This document shows positions 1 through 8,394 of a DNA stretch of 64,000 bases, in pieces. Below the pieces are notes generated by a model. The model ran no database searches. It was not told the DNA's origin and saw only the letters and a program-made list of their open reading frames with translations. Position numbers and translations under genes: made by a program. This DNA is from JANQRA01 sp035762545 (lineage in GTDB: Bacteria; Actinomycetota; Acidimicrobiia; Spongiisociales; ZC4RG35): contig DASTOM010000014.1 of NCBI GenBank assembly GCA_035762545.1, forward strand, positions 36,505 to 100,504, read 5' to 3'. Positions within the stretch are counted from its first letter, which is position 1; every line of letters begins with the position of its first letter.

Positions 1-1
1 G

Positions 2-559
2 CTGAGCCGACTGCCCGGCATAGGTGGCAAGTCGGCCCAACGTCTCGCTTTCCATTTGCTCACCGTCGAAGAGGCCGACGCGCGCCGTCTCGCCACCGCC
101 ATCACCGACATGCGTGACCAGGTGTCGACGTGTGAGCGCTGTTTCAACGTCGCCGCCGGTGAGCTGTGTGCGATCTGTCGGGACACCCGACGGGACGACT
201 CACTCGTCTGCATCGTCGAACGGCCCCAGGACATCGTCGTGGTGGAGCGCACCCAGGAGTTCAGAGGGCGTTATCACGTCCTCGGTGGATCCCTATCGCC
301 GATCAATGGCATCGGCCCGGGTCAACTCCGCTTCGAGGAGCTCCGCAAGAGACTCGAGCCGGAAGGTATCGAGGAGCTGATCGTTGCCACCAACCCGACT
401 GTCGAGGGTGACGCCACCGCGATGTACATCGCCAGGGAGTTCAAGCCACTCGGTCTCCGGGTCACCAGGCTGGCGTCGGGCCTCCCCGTCGGAGGCGACC
501 TCGACTATGCCGACGAGCTCACGCTCGGCCGTGCCCTCACCGGCCGTTCCGAGCTCTAG
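2..559 (+). CDS. recR: Recombination protein RecR (5' truncated by window edge)
   Basis: RecR loads or stabilises RecA at gapped DNA together with RecO and RecF. The reading frame is open to the window edge, so the true start lies upstream. The visible part begins in the helix-hairpin-helix region (LPGIGGKSAQRLAFHLL). It continues with a four-cysteine zinc finger (CERC, then CAIC) and a Toprim domain (VCIVERPQD, and later LIVATNPTVEGDATA). The C-terminus LTLGRALTGRSEL is family-typical. About 185 residues are present of a usual ~200. It is probably the last gene of a dnaX-recR type unit, since a new gene with its own strong ribosome binding site follows 92 bases later. Confidence 0.96.
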   Translation: MSRLPGIGGKSAQRLAFHLLTVEEADARRLATAITDMRDQVSTCERCFNVAAGELCAICRDTRRDDSLVCIVERPQDIVVVERTQEFRGRYHVLGGSLSPINGIGPGQLRFEELRKRLEPEGIEELIVATNPTVEGDATAMYIAREFKPLGLRVTRLASGLPVGGDLDYADELTLGRALTGRSEL

Positions 560-651
560 GCGAGGTTCGACCCAACTTTTCCTCACTCCCTTCGACACGC
601 GTCGGAGGGCCTTGCGTAGGGTGGCATTGCCCACGCCCTGGAAGGAGGAGC

Positions 652-1794
652 ATGAACAAGCAGCAGTACGCCAACATGATGGAGCGACGGCAGTTCCTGA
701 AACTGGCGTCCATGGGCGCCCTCGGCGCCGCCGCCCTGGCCGCATGTTCGTCCGGAGACAGCGATCTGGACGAAGCCGCGGGAGACGAGAGTCTCCCTGA
801 CATCGAATGGGAGATCGCCACCAGTTGGCCCACCTCCCTCGACACGATCTACGGCGGTGCGGTGACCTTCGCCGATCGTGTTGCCGCCATGACAGGCGGC
901 AAGTTCATGATCACGGCCCAACCGGCCGGTGAGGTGGTCCCCGCTCTGGAGATCCTCCAGAACGTGGAGACCGACTCCATCGACGGCGGGCACACGGCGT
1001 CGTACTACTACATCGGGCTCGATCCGACGACCGCCTTCGGGACCGCGGTCCCGTTCGGGCTCAACGCCCGACAGAACAACGCCTGGCTCTACGAAGCCGG
1101 TGGTCTCGAACTGATGCAGGCCTTCTACGCCGAGCGATTCAACGCGATCCAGTTCCCGGCGGGGAACACCGGAGTGCAGATGGGAGGCTGGTTCAACAAG
1201 GAGATCAATTCTCTCTCCGATATCCAGGGTCTCGTCATGCGAATCCCCGGGTTGGGTGGTCAGGTCATGACTGCTCTCGGCGCGACCGTGCAGGTCATTC
1301 CTGGAGGAGAGATCTTCCAGGCCCTCCAGACCAATACCGTCGATGCCGCCGAGTGGGTCGGCCCATATGACGACCTCGTTCTCGGATTCCAGGACGTGGC
1401 TCAGTTCTACTACCACCCGGGGTGGTGGGAGCCGGGCCCGACTCTGGAAGTGCAGATTCCCCTGCCGAAGTGGGACGCACTGCCGGAGGTCTATCAGGAG
1501 ATAGTCAAGACGGCAGCGTATGAGGCCAACACCAACATGATGGCCACTTACGATGCGCTGAACCCGGAGGCCTTCCAGGAGATCCTGAGCTCCGACGTTC
1601 AGGTTCTGCCGTATCCCGATGACGTGATGGAAGCTGCGTCTGACGCGGCCAATCAGATCAACGAGGACAATGCGGCTGCGAACGCCGACTTCGCCTCGAT
1701 CTATGAGCACTGGAGCGCTTTCCGTGATCTGGTGCATCCGTGGTTCGCGGTGGCCGAGACGTCGTACCTCGACTTCATCGCGTCCCAGCAGTAA
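652..1794 (+). CDS. TRAP transporter substrate-binding protein, TakP/DctP-like, Tat-exported
   Basis: This is the extracytoplasmic solute receptor of a sodium-driven TRAP transporter, 380 residues. The N-terminus carries a twin-arginine signal (ERRQFLK) followed by a hydrophobic stretch and an Ala-Ala-Cys lipobox near residue 31. The mature part matches the 2-oxo-acid/mannitol-chloroaromatic subfamily: MRIPGLGG, VIPGGEIFQAL, EWVGPYDD and HPGWWEPG are all visible. The start is fixed by a strong ribosome binding site (GGAAGGAGGAGC directly before ATG). The matching membrane subunits lie on the opposite strand, facing this gene. A monocarboxylate or 2-oxo acid substrate is inference from subfamily resemblance. 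Confidence 0.9.
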   Translation: MNKQQYANMMERRQFLKLASMGALGAAALAACSSGDSDLDEAAGDESLPDIEWEIATSWPTSLDTIYGGAVTFADRVAAMTGGKFMITAQPAGEVVPALEILQNVETDSIDGGHTASYYYIGLDPTTAFGTAVPFGLNARQNNAWLYEAGGLELMQAFYAERFNAIQFPAGNTGVQMGGWFNKEINSLSDIQGLVMRIPGLGGQVMTALGATVQVIPGGEIFQALQTNTVDAAEWVGPYDDLVLGFQDVAQFYYHPGWWEPGPTLEVQIPLPKWDALPEVYQEIVKTAAYEANTNMMATYDALNPEAFQEILSSDVQVLPYPDDVMEAASDAANQINEDNAAANADFASIYEHWSAFRDLVHPWFAVAETSYLDFIASQQ

Positions 1795-1815
1795 TCGACC
1801 CACCCAGTAACTGAG

Positions 1816-1845
1816 AAGGCCCCGCCGCTTGGCGGGGCCTTTTCT
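1816..1845. terminator. Bidirectional hairpin between convergent TRAP genes
   Basis: There is a perfect 11-bp stem (AAGGCCCCGCC, loop GCTT, GGCGGGGCCTT) followed by a T-rich tail on the plus strand. It sits between the stop of the binding protein gene and the stop of the oppositely oriented large permease gene, so it can end both transcripts. Confidence 0.85.
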
Positions 1846-3229
1846 ATATGACGGCGCGGATCAGGCCCTCGATAGGGGCCTCGTCGCCGAAGAACTGGTC
1901 CACCAGCCAGGTGACCGATTGGGGGAAGACCATCACAAGGACCAGGCCGAGGCCCTGAAGAGCCATGAACGGCAACGCACCCCTGTGGATGTCGCTGGTC
2001 TTGACCTCGGGCGGTGCCACCGATTGGAGATAGAAGAGAGAGAAGCCGACAGGTGGTGAGATGAAGGCCATGTTGAGGTTGATGGCCATCATCACGGCGA
2101 ACCAGACCATCAGCGGGCCGGTGATCCCGAGGGCGAGCGCCGCCGGCACGAACAGCGGCATCACAATGAAGGAGATCTCCAGGAACTCGAGGTTGATCCC
2201 GAGCAGGAAGACGATGATGTTGGCGGCGATGATGAAGCCCCACTTGTCCCCGGGGATCGCAAGCAGCCAATCGGTGATCAGGTCCTGGCCATTCAACTGG
2301 TTGAAGACGAGGGCGAAGAAGGTGGAACAGAACAGGATCTGGAGGACCAGGCCGGTGATGTCCGCGGTCGACCGAGCGGCGTCCATGATCGTCTTCCAGC
2401 TGAAAGTGCGATAGGCGATGGAGAGGATCACGGCGCCCACGGCACCGACCACCCCGGCCTCCGAAGCTGTGGTGAAGCCTCCGAAGATCGAGCCGAGCAC
2501 AGCGAAGACCAGGAAGAGGGGCGGGACCACCACCTTGACCGTCTCTTTGGCCAGCTGACCCCGGGTCATCGTCCTTTCCGCCTTGGGGATGGCGGGGGCA
2601 TGTTCCGGCTTCACGTAGGCGATGACCACTGAATAGATGGCGAAGATCACCGCGAGCATCACCCCCGGGATGAGGGCTCCGGCGAACAACTCACCCACTG
2701 AGAGTGGCAGGAACTGGGCGAGGACGATCAGGACCAGGCTTGGTGGGATCAGCTGAGCCAGCGTGCCCGAGGCGACGATGACTCCTGAGGCCAGTTTGGG
2801 GTCGTAGTTGTACTTGACCATCACTGGCAGGGCGAGCAACCCCATGACGATGACCGTGGCAGCCACCACCCCGGTGGCGGCCGCCAGAAGCGTTCCCACG
2901 AACACCACCGCCACCGCCATACCTCCCCGTAAAGGGCCCATGAGGAGCCCGATGGTCGTGAGCAGCTTCTCGGCCAGCCCCGACTTCTCGAAGACAGCCC
3001 CCATGAAGACGAAGAACGGAATGGCCAGGAATGTGAGGTTCGAAACGGAGTTGGCGAACCATTGGCTGAACAGGACGTTGAGCCGGCCAAAGGTGAGGTC
3101 TCCGAAGATAACGCCGAGCAGGAAGAAGACGATCGCCGTCCCGGCGAAGGAGAACGCCACGGGGTAGCCGCTCAGGATTATCACCAGAAATACGGCGAAC
3201 ATGATGATGGCGAGGAGTTCGAGGCTCAT
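1844..3229 (-). CDS. TRAP transporter large permease (DctM)
   Basis: This is the main transmembrane subunit of the TRAP transporter, 461 residues, with about a dozen or more hydrophobic segments along its length. Typical DctM features are visible: an N-terminal IILSGYPVAF, a GxxxxxxTGVVAATVIVMG region around residue 115, LIPPSLVLI around 155, a second scaffold repeat from about 250, and the C-terminal NLNMAFISPPVG motif near 405. The gene starts 6 bases after the small permease stop, so the two are co-transcribed. It converges on the binding-protein gene with a shared terminator hairpin. Confidence 0.93.
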   Translation of the reverse strand: MSLELLAIIMFAVFLVIILSGYPVAFSFAGTAIVFFLLGVIFGDLTFGRLNVLFSQWFANSVSNLTFLAIPFFVFMGAVFEKSGLAEKLLTTIGLLMGPLRGGMAVAVVFVGTLLAAATGVVAATVIVMGLLALPVMVKYNYDPKLASGVIVASGTLAQLIPPSLVLIVLAQFLPLSVGELFAGALIPGVMLAVIFAIYSVVIAYVKPEHAPAIPKAERTMTRGQLAKETVKVVVPPLFLVFAVLGSIFGGFTTASEAGVVGAVGAVILSIAYRTFSWKTIMDAARSTADITGLVLQILFCSTFFALVFNQLNGQDLITDWLLAIPGDKWGFIIAANIIVFLLGINLEFLEISFIVMPLFVPAALALGITGPLMVWFAVMMAINLNMAFISPPVGFSLFYLQSVAPPEVKTSDIHRGALPFMALQGLGLVLVMVFPQSVTWLVDQFFGDEAPIEGLIRAVI

Positions 3230-3235
3230 CGGCGT

Positions 3236-3835
3236 CTACTCGACCTTGACGTGCTGGACGGCTTCGAGCTCGACCAGGTGAGATCGGTTGGTCAGGACTG
3301 CATACAGCCTGATCTGCTCCGATATCGCCTGGAGGAGGAGCAGGAGGAATGAGATGGCTAACAGCGCCTTGATCGGGCCACGGGGAAGGCCACCATCGGG
3401 GGATTGCTCACCGACCCTGATCGACTGCATCGCCTGTGGGAACGACACCCACATCCCGATGATGCAGAACGGGATCAGTGCGACCCAGTGGCCGATGAAG
3501 TCGATCCAGGCACGCCTGGAGATCGGCTGATGGGCGTACCAGAAGTCGACGCGCACGTTGATCTGGTGCTTGAGGATGTAGGCGAACCCGAGGAGGAAGA
3601 TCATCGAGTACAGGTAGTACTGCAGTTCCAGGATCGCCGGTGAGGTGAGGCGTTGGCCGACGAAAGAGCCGGTATATCGGAGGATCACGTTGAAGAATCC
3701 GACCACAATGGTTGGAATCACGACCCATGCAGCGATCTTGCCGGTCCACTCTGAGAACCGGTCTGCCCACCGCTGGTAGGCCAGGAGGGCTCTGAAGACA
3801 GGCCCTGCCTCTCTGCCTGCAGATTCGGTTGTCGT
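3236..3835 (-). CDS. TRAP transporter small permease (DctQ), apparent ACG start
   Basis: This is the small four-helix TRAP subunit. The first conventional start in the frame is a GTG at 3721, but it lies inside the first membrane helix (WVVIPTIVVGFFNVILRYTG), so the gene must begin earlier. The frame stays open with a typical DctQ N-terminus (AYQRWADRFSEWTGKIAAW) back to an in-frame TAG at 3849-3847. In that stretch there is no ATG, GTG or TTG. A consensus AGGAGG (3846-3841) is followed after 5 bases by ACG (3835-3833), which would give a 199-residue protein starting MTTESAG. Either ACG initiates here, or the base is a mutation or sequencing error. Confidence 0.82.
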   Translation of the reverse strand, partial: TTTESAGREAGPVFRALLAYQRWADRFSEWTGKIAAWVVIPTIVVGFFNVILRYTGSFVGQRLTSPAILELQYYLYSMIFLLGFAYILKHQINVRVDFWYAHQPISRRAWIDFIGHWVALIPFCIIGMWVSFPQAMQSIRVGEQSPDGGLPRGPIKALLAISFLLLLLQAISEQIRLYAVLTNRSHLVELEAVQHVKVE

Positions 3836-4015
3836 GCCTTCCTCCTACGCGACTGGCAGGCACCCTACAGCGGAGTCGGCGCGGCGGCCGGAGAAACAGG
3901 CTCAATGTCCAGTTCCGCCTTGTGCCGACCGACTCTCCCGTCGCCTGCAAAGCGTCCCGTCTAGCGGGTCATCGTGCAGCTCGAATGCACGTCGAGCCCG
4001 TGCCCGAACCTGGCC
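3836..4015 (-). promoter_or_regulatory. Upstream region of the TRAP membrane subunits with consensus ribosome binding site
   Basis: This 180-base stretch lies between glpX and dctQ. It holds a TAGGGT hexamer near 3869-3864 on the minus strand, which resembles the TAGGGT in front of the binding protein gene (616-621). The AGGAGG ribosome binding site sits at 3846-3841. I see no coding potential in it. The promoter assignment is tentative. Confidence 0.35.
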
Positions 4016-5008
4016 TCAGTCGACAGTGATGCTGGAGATCTCGCGGAGACGGGCGAGGTCGTGTACCGCGTCCATGTAGCGGATCGACCCGGTCTTAGAT
4101 CGCATGATCACGGAGTGGGTCACGGCTCGGTCCTCTCCCCGGTAGTTGACCCCTCTCAGGAACTCACCGTTGGTGACTCCTGTCGCCGCGAAGAAGATGT
4201 TGGTGGAGTCGACCAGGTCGTCGATGCTCAGAACCTGGGTGAGATCGAGACCCTGTTCCCGGGCGAGTTCGCGCTCTGAGTCGTCCCGGGGCCAGAGACG
4301 GCACTGGATCTCACCACCGACACACTTGAGGGCGGCGGCGGCGATCACGGCCTCGGGAGACCCTCCGATGCCAAGGAGGATGTCGGCCTCATGACTCTCC
4401 TGGGCCGTGGCGATCGCACCGGCGACGTCACCGTCGCGGAACAGAGAGATCCTGGCCCCCGCCTGGCGGGCCTCATCGATGTAGCGCTGGTTGCGGGGAC
4501 GGTCGAGGATGAGAACCCTGAGGTCGTTCATCTCCTTGCCGTTGGCCTTTGCCACCTGTCCCAGGTTGTGGGCGACGGGTGCTTCGAGGTCGATGGTCCC
4601 GGCCGCCTCCGGTCCGACTGCGATCTTGTCCATGTACACGAGAGAGCCCGGGGCGTACATCGAGCCTCGCCCTTCGGAAAGGGCGATGACCGCGATCGCA
4701 TTTGGCAGTCCGGAGGCAGTCAGTTCAGTGCCGTCGACGGGGTCGACAGCGACGTCGACGATCATGCCGGTCCCGTTGCCCACCTTCTCTCCGTTGTAGA
4801 GCATGGGGGCTTCGTCCTTCTCGCCTTCCCCGATGACCACCTGGCCGTCGATATCGATCGTCGAGAGGTGGAGCCGCATCCCGTCCACCGCGGCCTGGTC
4901 GACTTCCTCCTTGTTACCCCGACCCAGCCAACGGGCGGCTCCCAGGGCGGCCGTCTCGGTGACCCTGACCAGGTCGAGGCCCAGATTTCGCTCTACCGGC
5001 TCCGCCAT
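4016..5008 (-). CDS. glpX: Class II fructose-1,6-bisphosphatase
   Basis: GlpX removes the 1-phosphate of fructose 1,6-bisphosphate in gluconeogenesis, and is the usual FBPase of Actinomycetota. The protein is 330 residues, normal for the family. Visible motifs are the N-terminal NLGLDLVRVTETAALGAARW, the metal-binding VIGEGEKDEAPMLY, the DPVDGTELTASGLPNAIAV substrate/metal site, and LLGIGGSPEAVIAAAALK. The ATG at 5008 overlaps the thiolase stop as ATGA, so the two are translationally coupled. The frame extends further upstream inside the thiolase gene, but family alignment begins at this ATG. Confidence 0.95.
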   Translation of the reverse strand: MAEPVERNLGLDLVRVTETAALGAARWLGRGNKEEVDQAAVDGMRLHLSTIDIDGQVVIGEGEKDEAPMLYNGEKVGNGTGMIVDVAVDPVDGTELTASGLPNAIAVIALSEGRGSMYAPGSLVYMDKIAVGPEAAGTIDLEAPVAHNLGQVAKANGKEMNDLRVLILDRPRNQRYIDEARQAGARISLFRDGDVAGAIATAQESHEADILLGIGGSPEAVIAAAALKCVGGEIQCRLWPRDDSERELAREQGLDLTQVLSIDDLVDSTNIFFAATGVTNGEFLRGVNYRGEDRAVTHSVIMRSKTGSIRYMDAVHDLARLREISSITVD

Positions 5009-6192
5009 CAGCCGTCGACTCGCACAACCACTGCGTCGCCCTGCCCACCGCCACCACACAGGGCTGCAGCTCCGATTCCGCCCCCGCGATGACGGAGCGC
5101 ATTGACCAGGGTCACGATCAGTCGGGCTCCAGTGGCGCCCAGCGGATGACCCAAAGCGACGGCGCCGCCGTTGACGTTCACCTTCGACTCCGAAATGTCG
5201 AGCATGCGTGCCGACCACAGCGACACGGCGGCGAAGGCTTCGTTGATCTCGACGACATCGAGATCGGAGGGCTCGAGCCCCGCCTTCTTCAGCGCGATGA
5301 GGAGGGCCTCGGCGGGTCGCTCGTGGAGAGTGGCGTCCACACCGCCTATCTGCCCGTAGGAGAGGATCTCGGCGATCACGGGTGCGCCCGCCGCCTCGGC
5401 AGCGTCCCGATCGGCCACGACGATGGCTGCGGCACCATCGGAGATCTGAGATGCGTTGCCGGCGGTGATCGTCCCCGAGTCCGTGAAAGCGGCGCGGAGG
5501 CCACCCATCGACTCGGCCGTGGCGTCGGCCCGGATCCCTTCGTCGACGGCCACTTCGAGGATGTCAGCCTTTCGTTGCGGAACGGCCACCGAGGTGATCT
5601 CGTCGGCAAACTGCCCGTTTGCGGTGGCTTCGGCTGCCCTCTGGTGGCTTCGGGCCGCCCACTCGTCCTGTTCGGTGCGGTCGATGCCCAGGGCCCGATT
5701 CTTGAGGTCCGACGACTCGCCCATCGTGCAGTGATCGAAAGCACAGAAGAGACCGTCATGCTGCATGACGTCGATCATCTCGACGTCGCCGATACGAGCC
5801 CCCCAGCGGAGCTCTCGGACGACATGTGGAGAGTTCGTCATCGACTCCATGCCTCCCGCCATCACGAACTTGGAGTCGCCGACGTCGATCGCTCGTTTGG
5901 CCAGGCCTACAGCCGCCATGCCAGAGAGGCACACCTTGTTGACAGTGAGGGATGGGATCGTCATTGGTAGCCCACCGGCGACCGCCGCCTGGCGCGATGT
6001 GATCTGGCCCTCGCCCGCCTGCAGGACATGGCCGAAGATGACCTCGTCGAAGGCCGCCGGCTCGACGCCTGAGCGTTCTACCGCGGCGGCTATGGCCTTT
6101 CCACCGAGATCGACAGCTCGCAGTGGGGCGAACGCGCCGCCGTAGCGTCCGATCGGGGTGCGAGCGATACCGGTGATTACTGCTTGGCTCAC
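5008..6192 (-). CDS. Acetyl-CoA C-acetyltransferase (thiolase)
   Basis: This thiolase condenses or cleaves acyl-CoA and acetyl-CoA, in 394 residues as usual. The catalytic cysteine sits in NKVCLSGMAAV (about residue 88). GGMESMTNSPH follows, and NEAFA and GHPLGATGAR carry the other active-site residues. The second cysteine is in CGGGGQGDAVV near the C-terminus. The GTG at 6192 is preceded on the minus strand by TACCAT and a 7-base gap, which suggests a leaderless transcript. The gene diverges from methylmalonyl-CoA epimerase and is followed by glpX with an ATGA overlap. Whether it acts in fatty-acid breakdown or acetoacetyl-CoA synthesis cannot be told from sequence. Confidence 0.94.
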   Translation of the reverse strand: MSQAVITGIARTPIGRYGGAFAPLRAVDLGGKAIAAAVERSGVEPAAFDEVIFGHVLQAGEGQITSRQAAVAGGLPMTIPSLTVNKVCLSGMAAVGLAKRAIDVGDSKFVMAGGMESMTNSPHVVRELRWGARIGDVEMIDVMQHDGLFCAFDHCTMGESSDLKNRALGIDRTEQDEWAARSHQRAAEATANGQFADEITSVAVPQRKADILEVAVDEGIRADATAESMGGLRAAFTDSGTITAGNASQISDGAAAIVVADRDAAEAAGAPVIAEILSYGQIGGVDATLHERPAEALLIALKKAGLEPSDLDVVEINEAFAAVSLWSARMLDISESKVNVNGGAVALGHPLGATGARLIVTLVNALRHRGGGIGAAALCGGGGQGDAVVVRVDG

Positions 6193-6252
6193 CGCGTCAA
6201 TGGTACCGGCCGGGGCATGACAGGGCCCAAGTCGGCAAATACGCTGACTGCG
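6193..6252. promoter_or_regulatory. Divergent leaderless promoter pair (thiolase / epimerase)
   Basis: On the minus strand TACCAT (6205-6200) lies 7 bases before the thiolase GTG. On the plus strand TACGCT (6240-6245) lies 7 bases before the epimerase ATG. Both fit the TANNNT -10 element with transcription starting at or next to the start codon. Confidence 0.55.
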
Positions 6253-6663
6253 ATGAAGCTGCTCAATCTCGACCATGTCGCCATCGCCGTGAATGACCTC
6301 GATGCCGCGATCGACGCCTACCGGGAGCGCTACATCGTCGAGCCTCTCTATCGGGAGACGGTCGAGAGTCAGGGAGTCGAGGAGGCGATGATCCCCATGG
6401 GAGGCTCATTCATACAGCTGCTGCAACCCCTCTCGGGTGAAACCCCTGTGGGCCGCTTCTTGTCCAAGAACGGTGAGGGTCTTCACCACGTTGCCTACGC
6501 CGTTCTCGACATCGAATCCGCTCTCGCTCATCTGGTCACCACCGGTGCCCGTCTGGTGGACACCGAACCGAGGATCGGCGGTCGTGGCGCACGCATCGCG
6601 TTCGTCCACCCCTCTGACATCGGAGGTACCCTCATCGAGTTGGTGGAGTTGAGCAATGGCTGA
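6253..6663 (+). CDS. mce: Methylmalonyl-CoA epimerase
   Basis: This enzyme is a glyoxalase-fold (VOC) protein that interconverts (2S)- and (2R)-methylmalonyl-CoA in propionate or odd-chain metabolism. It has 136 residues. It shows the family pattern LDHVAIAVNDLDAAI with a metal His near the N-terminus, then EGLHHVAYAV with the second His, and the C-terminal GGTLIELVEL with the Glu ligand. The ATG at 6253 has no ribosome binding site but has TACGCT 7 bases before it, as in leaderless genes. The next small gene overlaps its stop by 8 bases. Ethylmalonyl-CoA epimerase activity is possible as well. Confidence 0.92.
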   Translation: MKLLNLDHVAIAVNDLDAAIDAYRERYIVEPLYRETVESQGVEEAMIPMGGSFIQLLQPLSGETPVGRFLSKNGEGLHHVAYAVLDIESALAHLVTTGARLVDTEPRIGGRGARIAFVHPSDIGGTLIELVELSNG

Positions 6664-6859
6664 GTCCCAGATCGAGATCAAAGGCGGAGCGGGCGAGTTC
6701 GAGGCCGCGGTGATCGCGGTCGTCCTCGACCGGATCGCCCAGGAGGAAGCAGCTGCACGCAGTGGCAAACGGGCACGTCTCGGTGATTTGCCTGCCTGGG
6801 TCCGCGCCATCCAGCCGGAACGAAACCGGTTCCCGGGCGACTTCGTCTATCCCGACTGA
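6656..6859 (+). CDS. Small protein, acyl-CoA carboxylase epsilon-subunit-like
   Basis: A 67-residue protein (AESQIEIKGG..., FEAAVIAVVLDRIAQEE..., LPAWVRAIQPER). Its length, the amphipathic helix that begins at about residue 15, and the C-terminal W-x-R segment resemble the small epsilon subunits that assist actinobacterial acyl-CoA carboxylases. It overlaps the epimerase stop by 8 bases, so it is translated with a methylmalonyl-CoA enzyme, which fits a propionyl-CoA carboxylase accessory role. The 3' end overlaps murJ on the other strand by 13 bases. The family call is from pattern and context only. Confidence 0.6.
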   Translation: MAESQIEIKGGAGEFEAAVIAVVLDRIAQEEAAARSGKRARLGDLPAWVRAIQPERNRFPGDFVYPD

Positions 6860-8394
6860 CTTCGGCGGTGCCGTAGCACCTCGCCCATCTCCGGTGATCT
6901 CAGCACCGCAGACACTCCCAGGAAGAGGGCCAGGGTGACCACGAGTCCGATCGTGCCCGCCACCAGGGCTTCGCCGATGCCTACCGGGCCGTCGCCGAGG
7001 ATGCCGTTCGTCAGGAACGCTCCGAGTGCGCCCGCTACTGCAGCGGCGAGCATTCCCCGGAAGAAAGCGGGGGCCAGTCGCCTCACGGCCGGCCACCCAG
7101 AGTCGAAACCCCAGGCCACCAGCATCGCGAGCGCATAGCCCACCATGATCAGGGTGGAGGCGAGGGCGAAACCCTCCACGCCGAATCGGTCGTAGAGACC
7201 GAGCCACACAGGGATAGCCAGGACGGAGAAGGCGGTTCCGATCAGGACCGGGGTCCACATCCTCCGCTTTGCGTAGAAATGTCGGACGAGGAGTTGGTGC
7301 AGACCCCACGCCGGGATCGAGAAGGCGAAGATGGTCAGCAACTGCGCCACCAGGTCGGCGTTGGCCGAGGTGAACTCCCCATACTCGTAGATCAGCCGTA
7401 CACCGGGCCGCGCCAGAACGACGACGACTGCGGTCGCCGCCGCCGCAACGAAGAGGGTCTTGCGAGCCGCCCGCCCGGTGGTCTCGACCAGCTCGTCGTT
7501 GGCCCCACGTGCCGCCAGGCTGGCCAGGAACGGGAAAGCGGCTACTCCTGCCGCCTGAGCGATGACCCCGACAGGGACCATGTTGAGCCTGCGGGCGAAA
7601 GTCAGCGCGGCGATCGCCCCCTCCTCGACCTGACCAAAGAAGCGAACGAACTGTTCGTCGAGGACAGCGACCGATTGACCCACCATCAGTGGGATCGCCA
7701 GGATCAGATACTCCCCGACCGCAGACTCGCCGCGACGTGGCGCGAGGAACCACGTGCCGGTGCGTCGGGCGCCGAGCCACTGGAGGCCAAAGTTCCCAAC
7801 AGCAGCCCCGACCACCGCACCGATCAGGAAGGATTCCGGGGAAGGGTCCCCACCGGCCCAGCCGACCAGGCCCCCGGCGATGATCCCGAGGTTGTAGACC
7901 AGGGGGGCAATGGCCGGGTACAGGAACCGCTTGTGGGTGTACTGCACGGCCATGAGGAGAGCGCCGAGCACAAGAAAGACCTGGGCCGGCAAGACCAGGC
8001 GGGTGAGGTACGTGAGGTGGGCGGAGTCCTCGACTCTCGGGAACAAGAGGTCGACGATCTGGGGAGCGAACAGCCACATCAGCGCGGTCAAGGCGAGGAT
8101 GGCGACGGTGACGAACCGGAAAACGGAGGTGAAGGCACGGCTGGCTCCGTCCCCGTCGCCGGATTCGATGTGACGGCTCAGGATGGGTACCAGCGTGATG
8201 GTCAGGTAGGCGCCGGCCAGCAGATAGTTGAGCATGTCGGGAACCAGGAAGGCGGCGAAGTAGAGGTCGGCTTCCGCATTGGCGCCGATGAGAGTGGCCA
8301 GGAGGGCATCGCGGACCAATCCCAGGAGACGGGAGAGGAGCACGCTCGCTGCCACGATGGCGGCTGCGGTGCCCATTCGTACCGGACGACTCAT
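6847..8394 (-). CDS. murJ: Lipid II flippase MurJ
   Basis: MurJ (MviN) moves the peptidoglycan precursor lipid II across the inner membrane. The 515-residue protein has about 14 hydrophobic segments. It opens with the family signature ASVLLSRLLGLVRDALLATL, including the conserved arginines near residues 23-30, and ADLYFAAFLVPDMLNYLLAG follows. ARRLNMVPVGVIAQAAGVAAFP in the middle is also typical. The ATG overlaps the stop of the PHP-domain gene as ATGA. Actinobacterial MurJ often carries C-terminal pseudokinase and sugar-binding extensions. This one ends shortly after the membrane core, so it is the short form. Confidence 0.95.
   Translation of the reverse strand: MSRPVRMGTAAAIVAASVLLSRLLGLVRDALLATLIGANAEADLYFAAFLVPDMLNYLLAGAYLTITLVPILSRHIESGDGDGASRAFTSVFRFVTVAILALTALMWLFAPQIVDLLFPRVEDSAHLTYLTRLVLPAQVFLVLGALLMAVQYTHKRFLYPAIAPLVYNLGIIAGGLVGWAGGDPSPESFLIGAVVGAAVGNFGLQWLGARRTGTWFLAPRRGESAVGEYLILAIPLMVGQSVAVLDEQFVRFFGQVEEGAIAALTFARRLNMVPVGVIAQAAGVAAFPFLASLAARGANDELVETTGRAARKTLFVAAAATAVVVVLARPGVRLIYEYGEFTSANADLVAQLLTIFAFSIPAWGLHQLLVRHFYAKRRMWTPVLIGTAFSVLAIPVWLGLYDRFGVEGFALASTLIMVGYALAMLVAWGFDSGWPAVRRLAPAFFRGMLAAAVAGALGAFLTNGILGDGPVGIGEALVAGTIGLVVTLALFLGVSAVLRSPEMGEVLRHRRSQSG

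Noticed and set aside
583..1803. A 406-codon frame antisense to the TRAP receptor gene
   Set aside because: It has no recognisable domain and mirrors the codon pattern of the well-supported gene on the plus strand.
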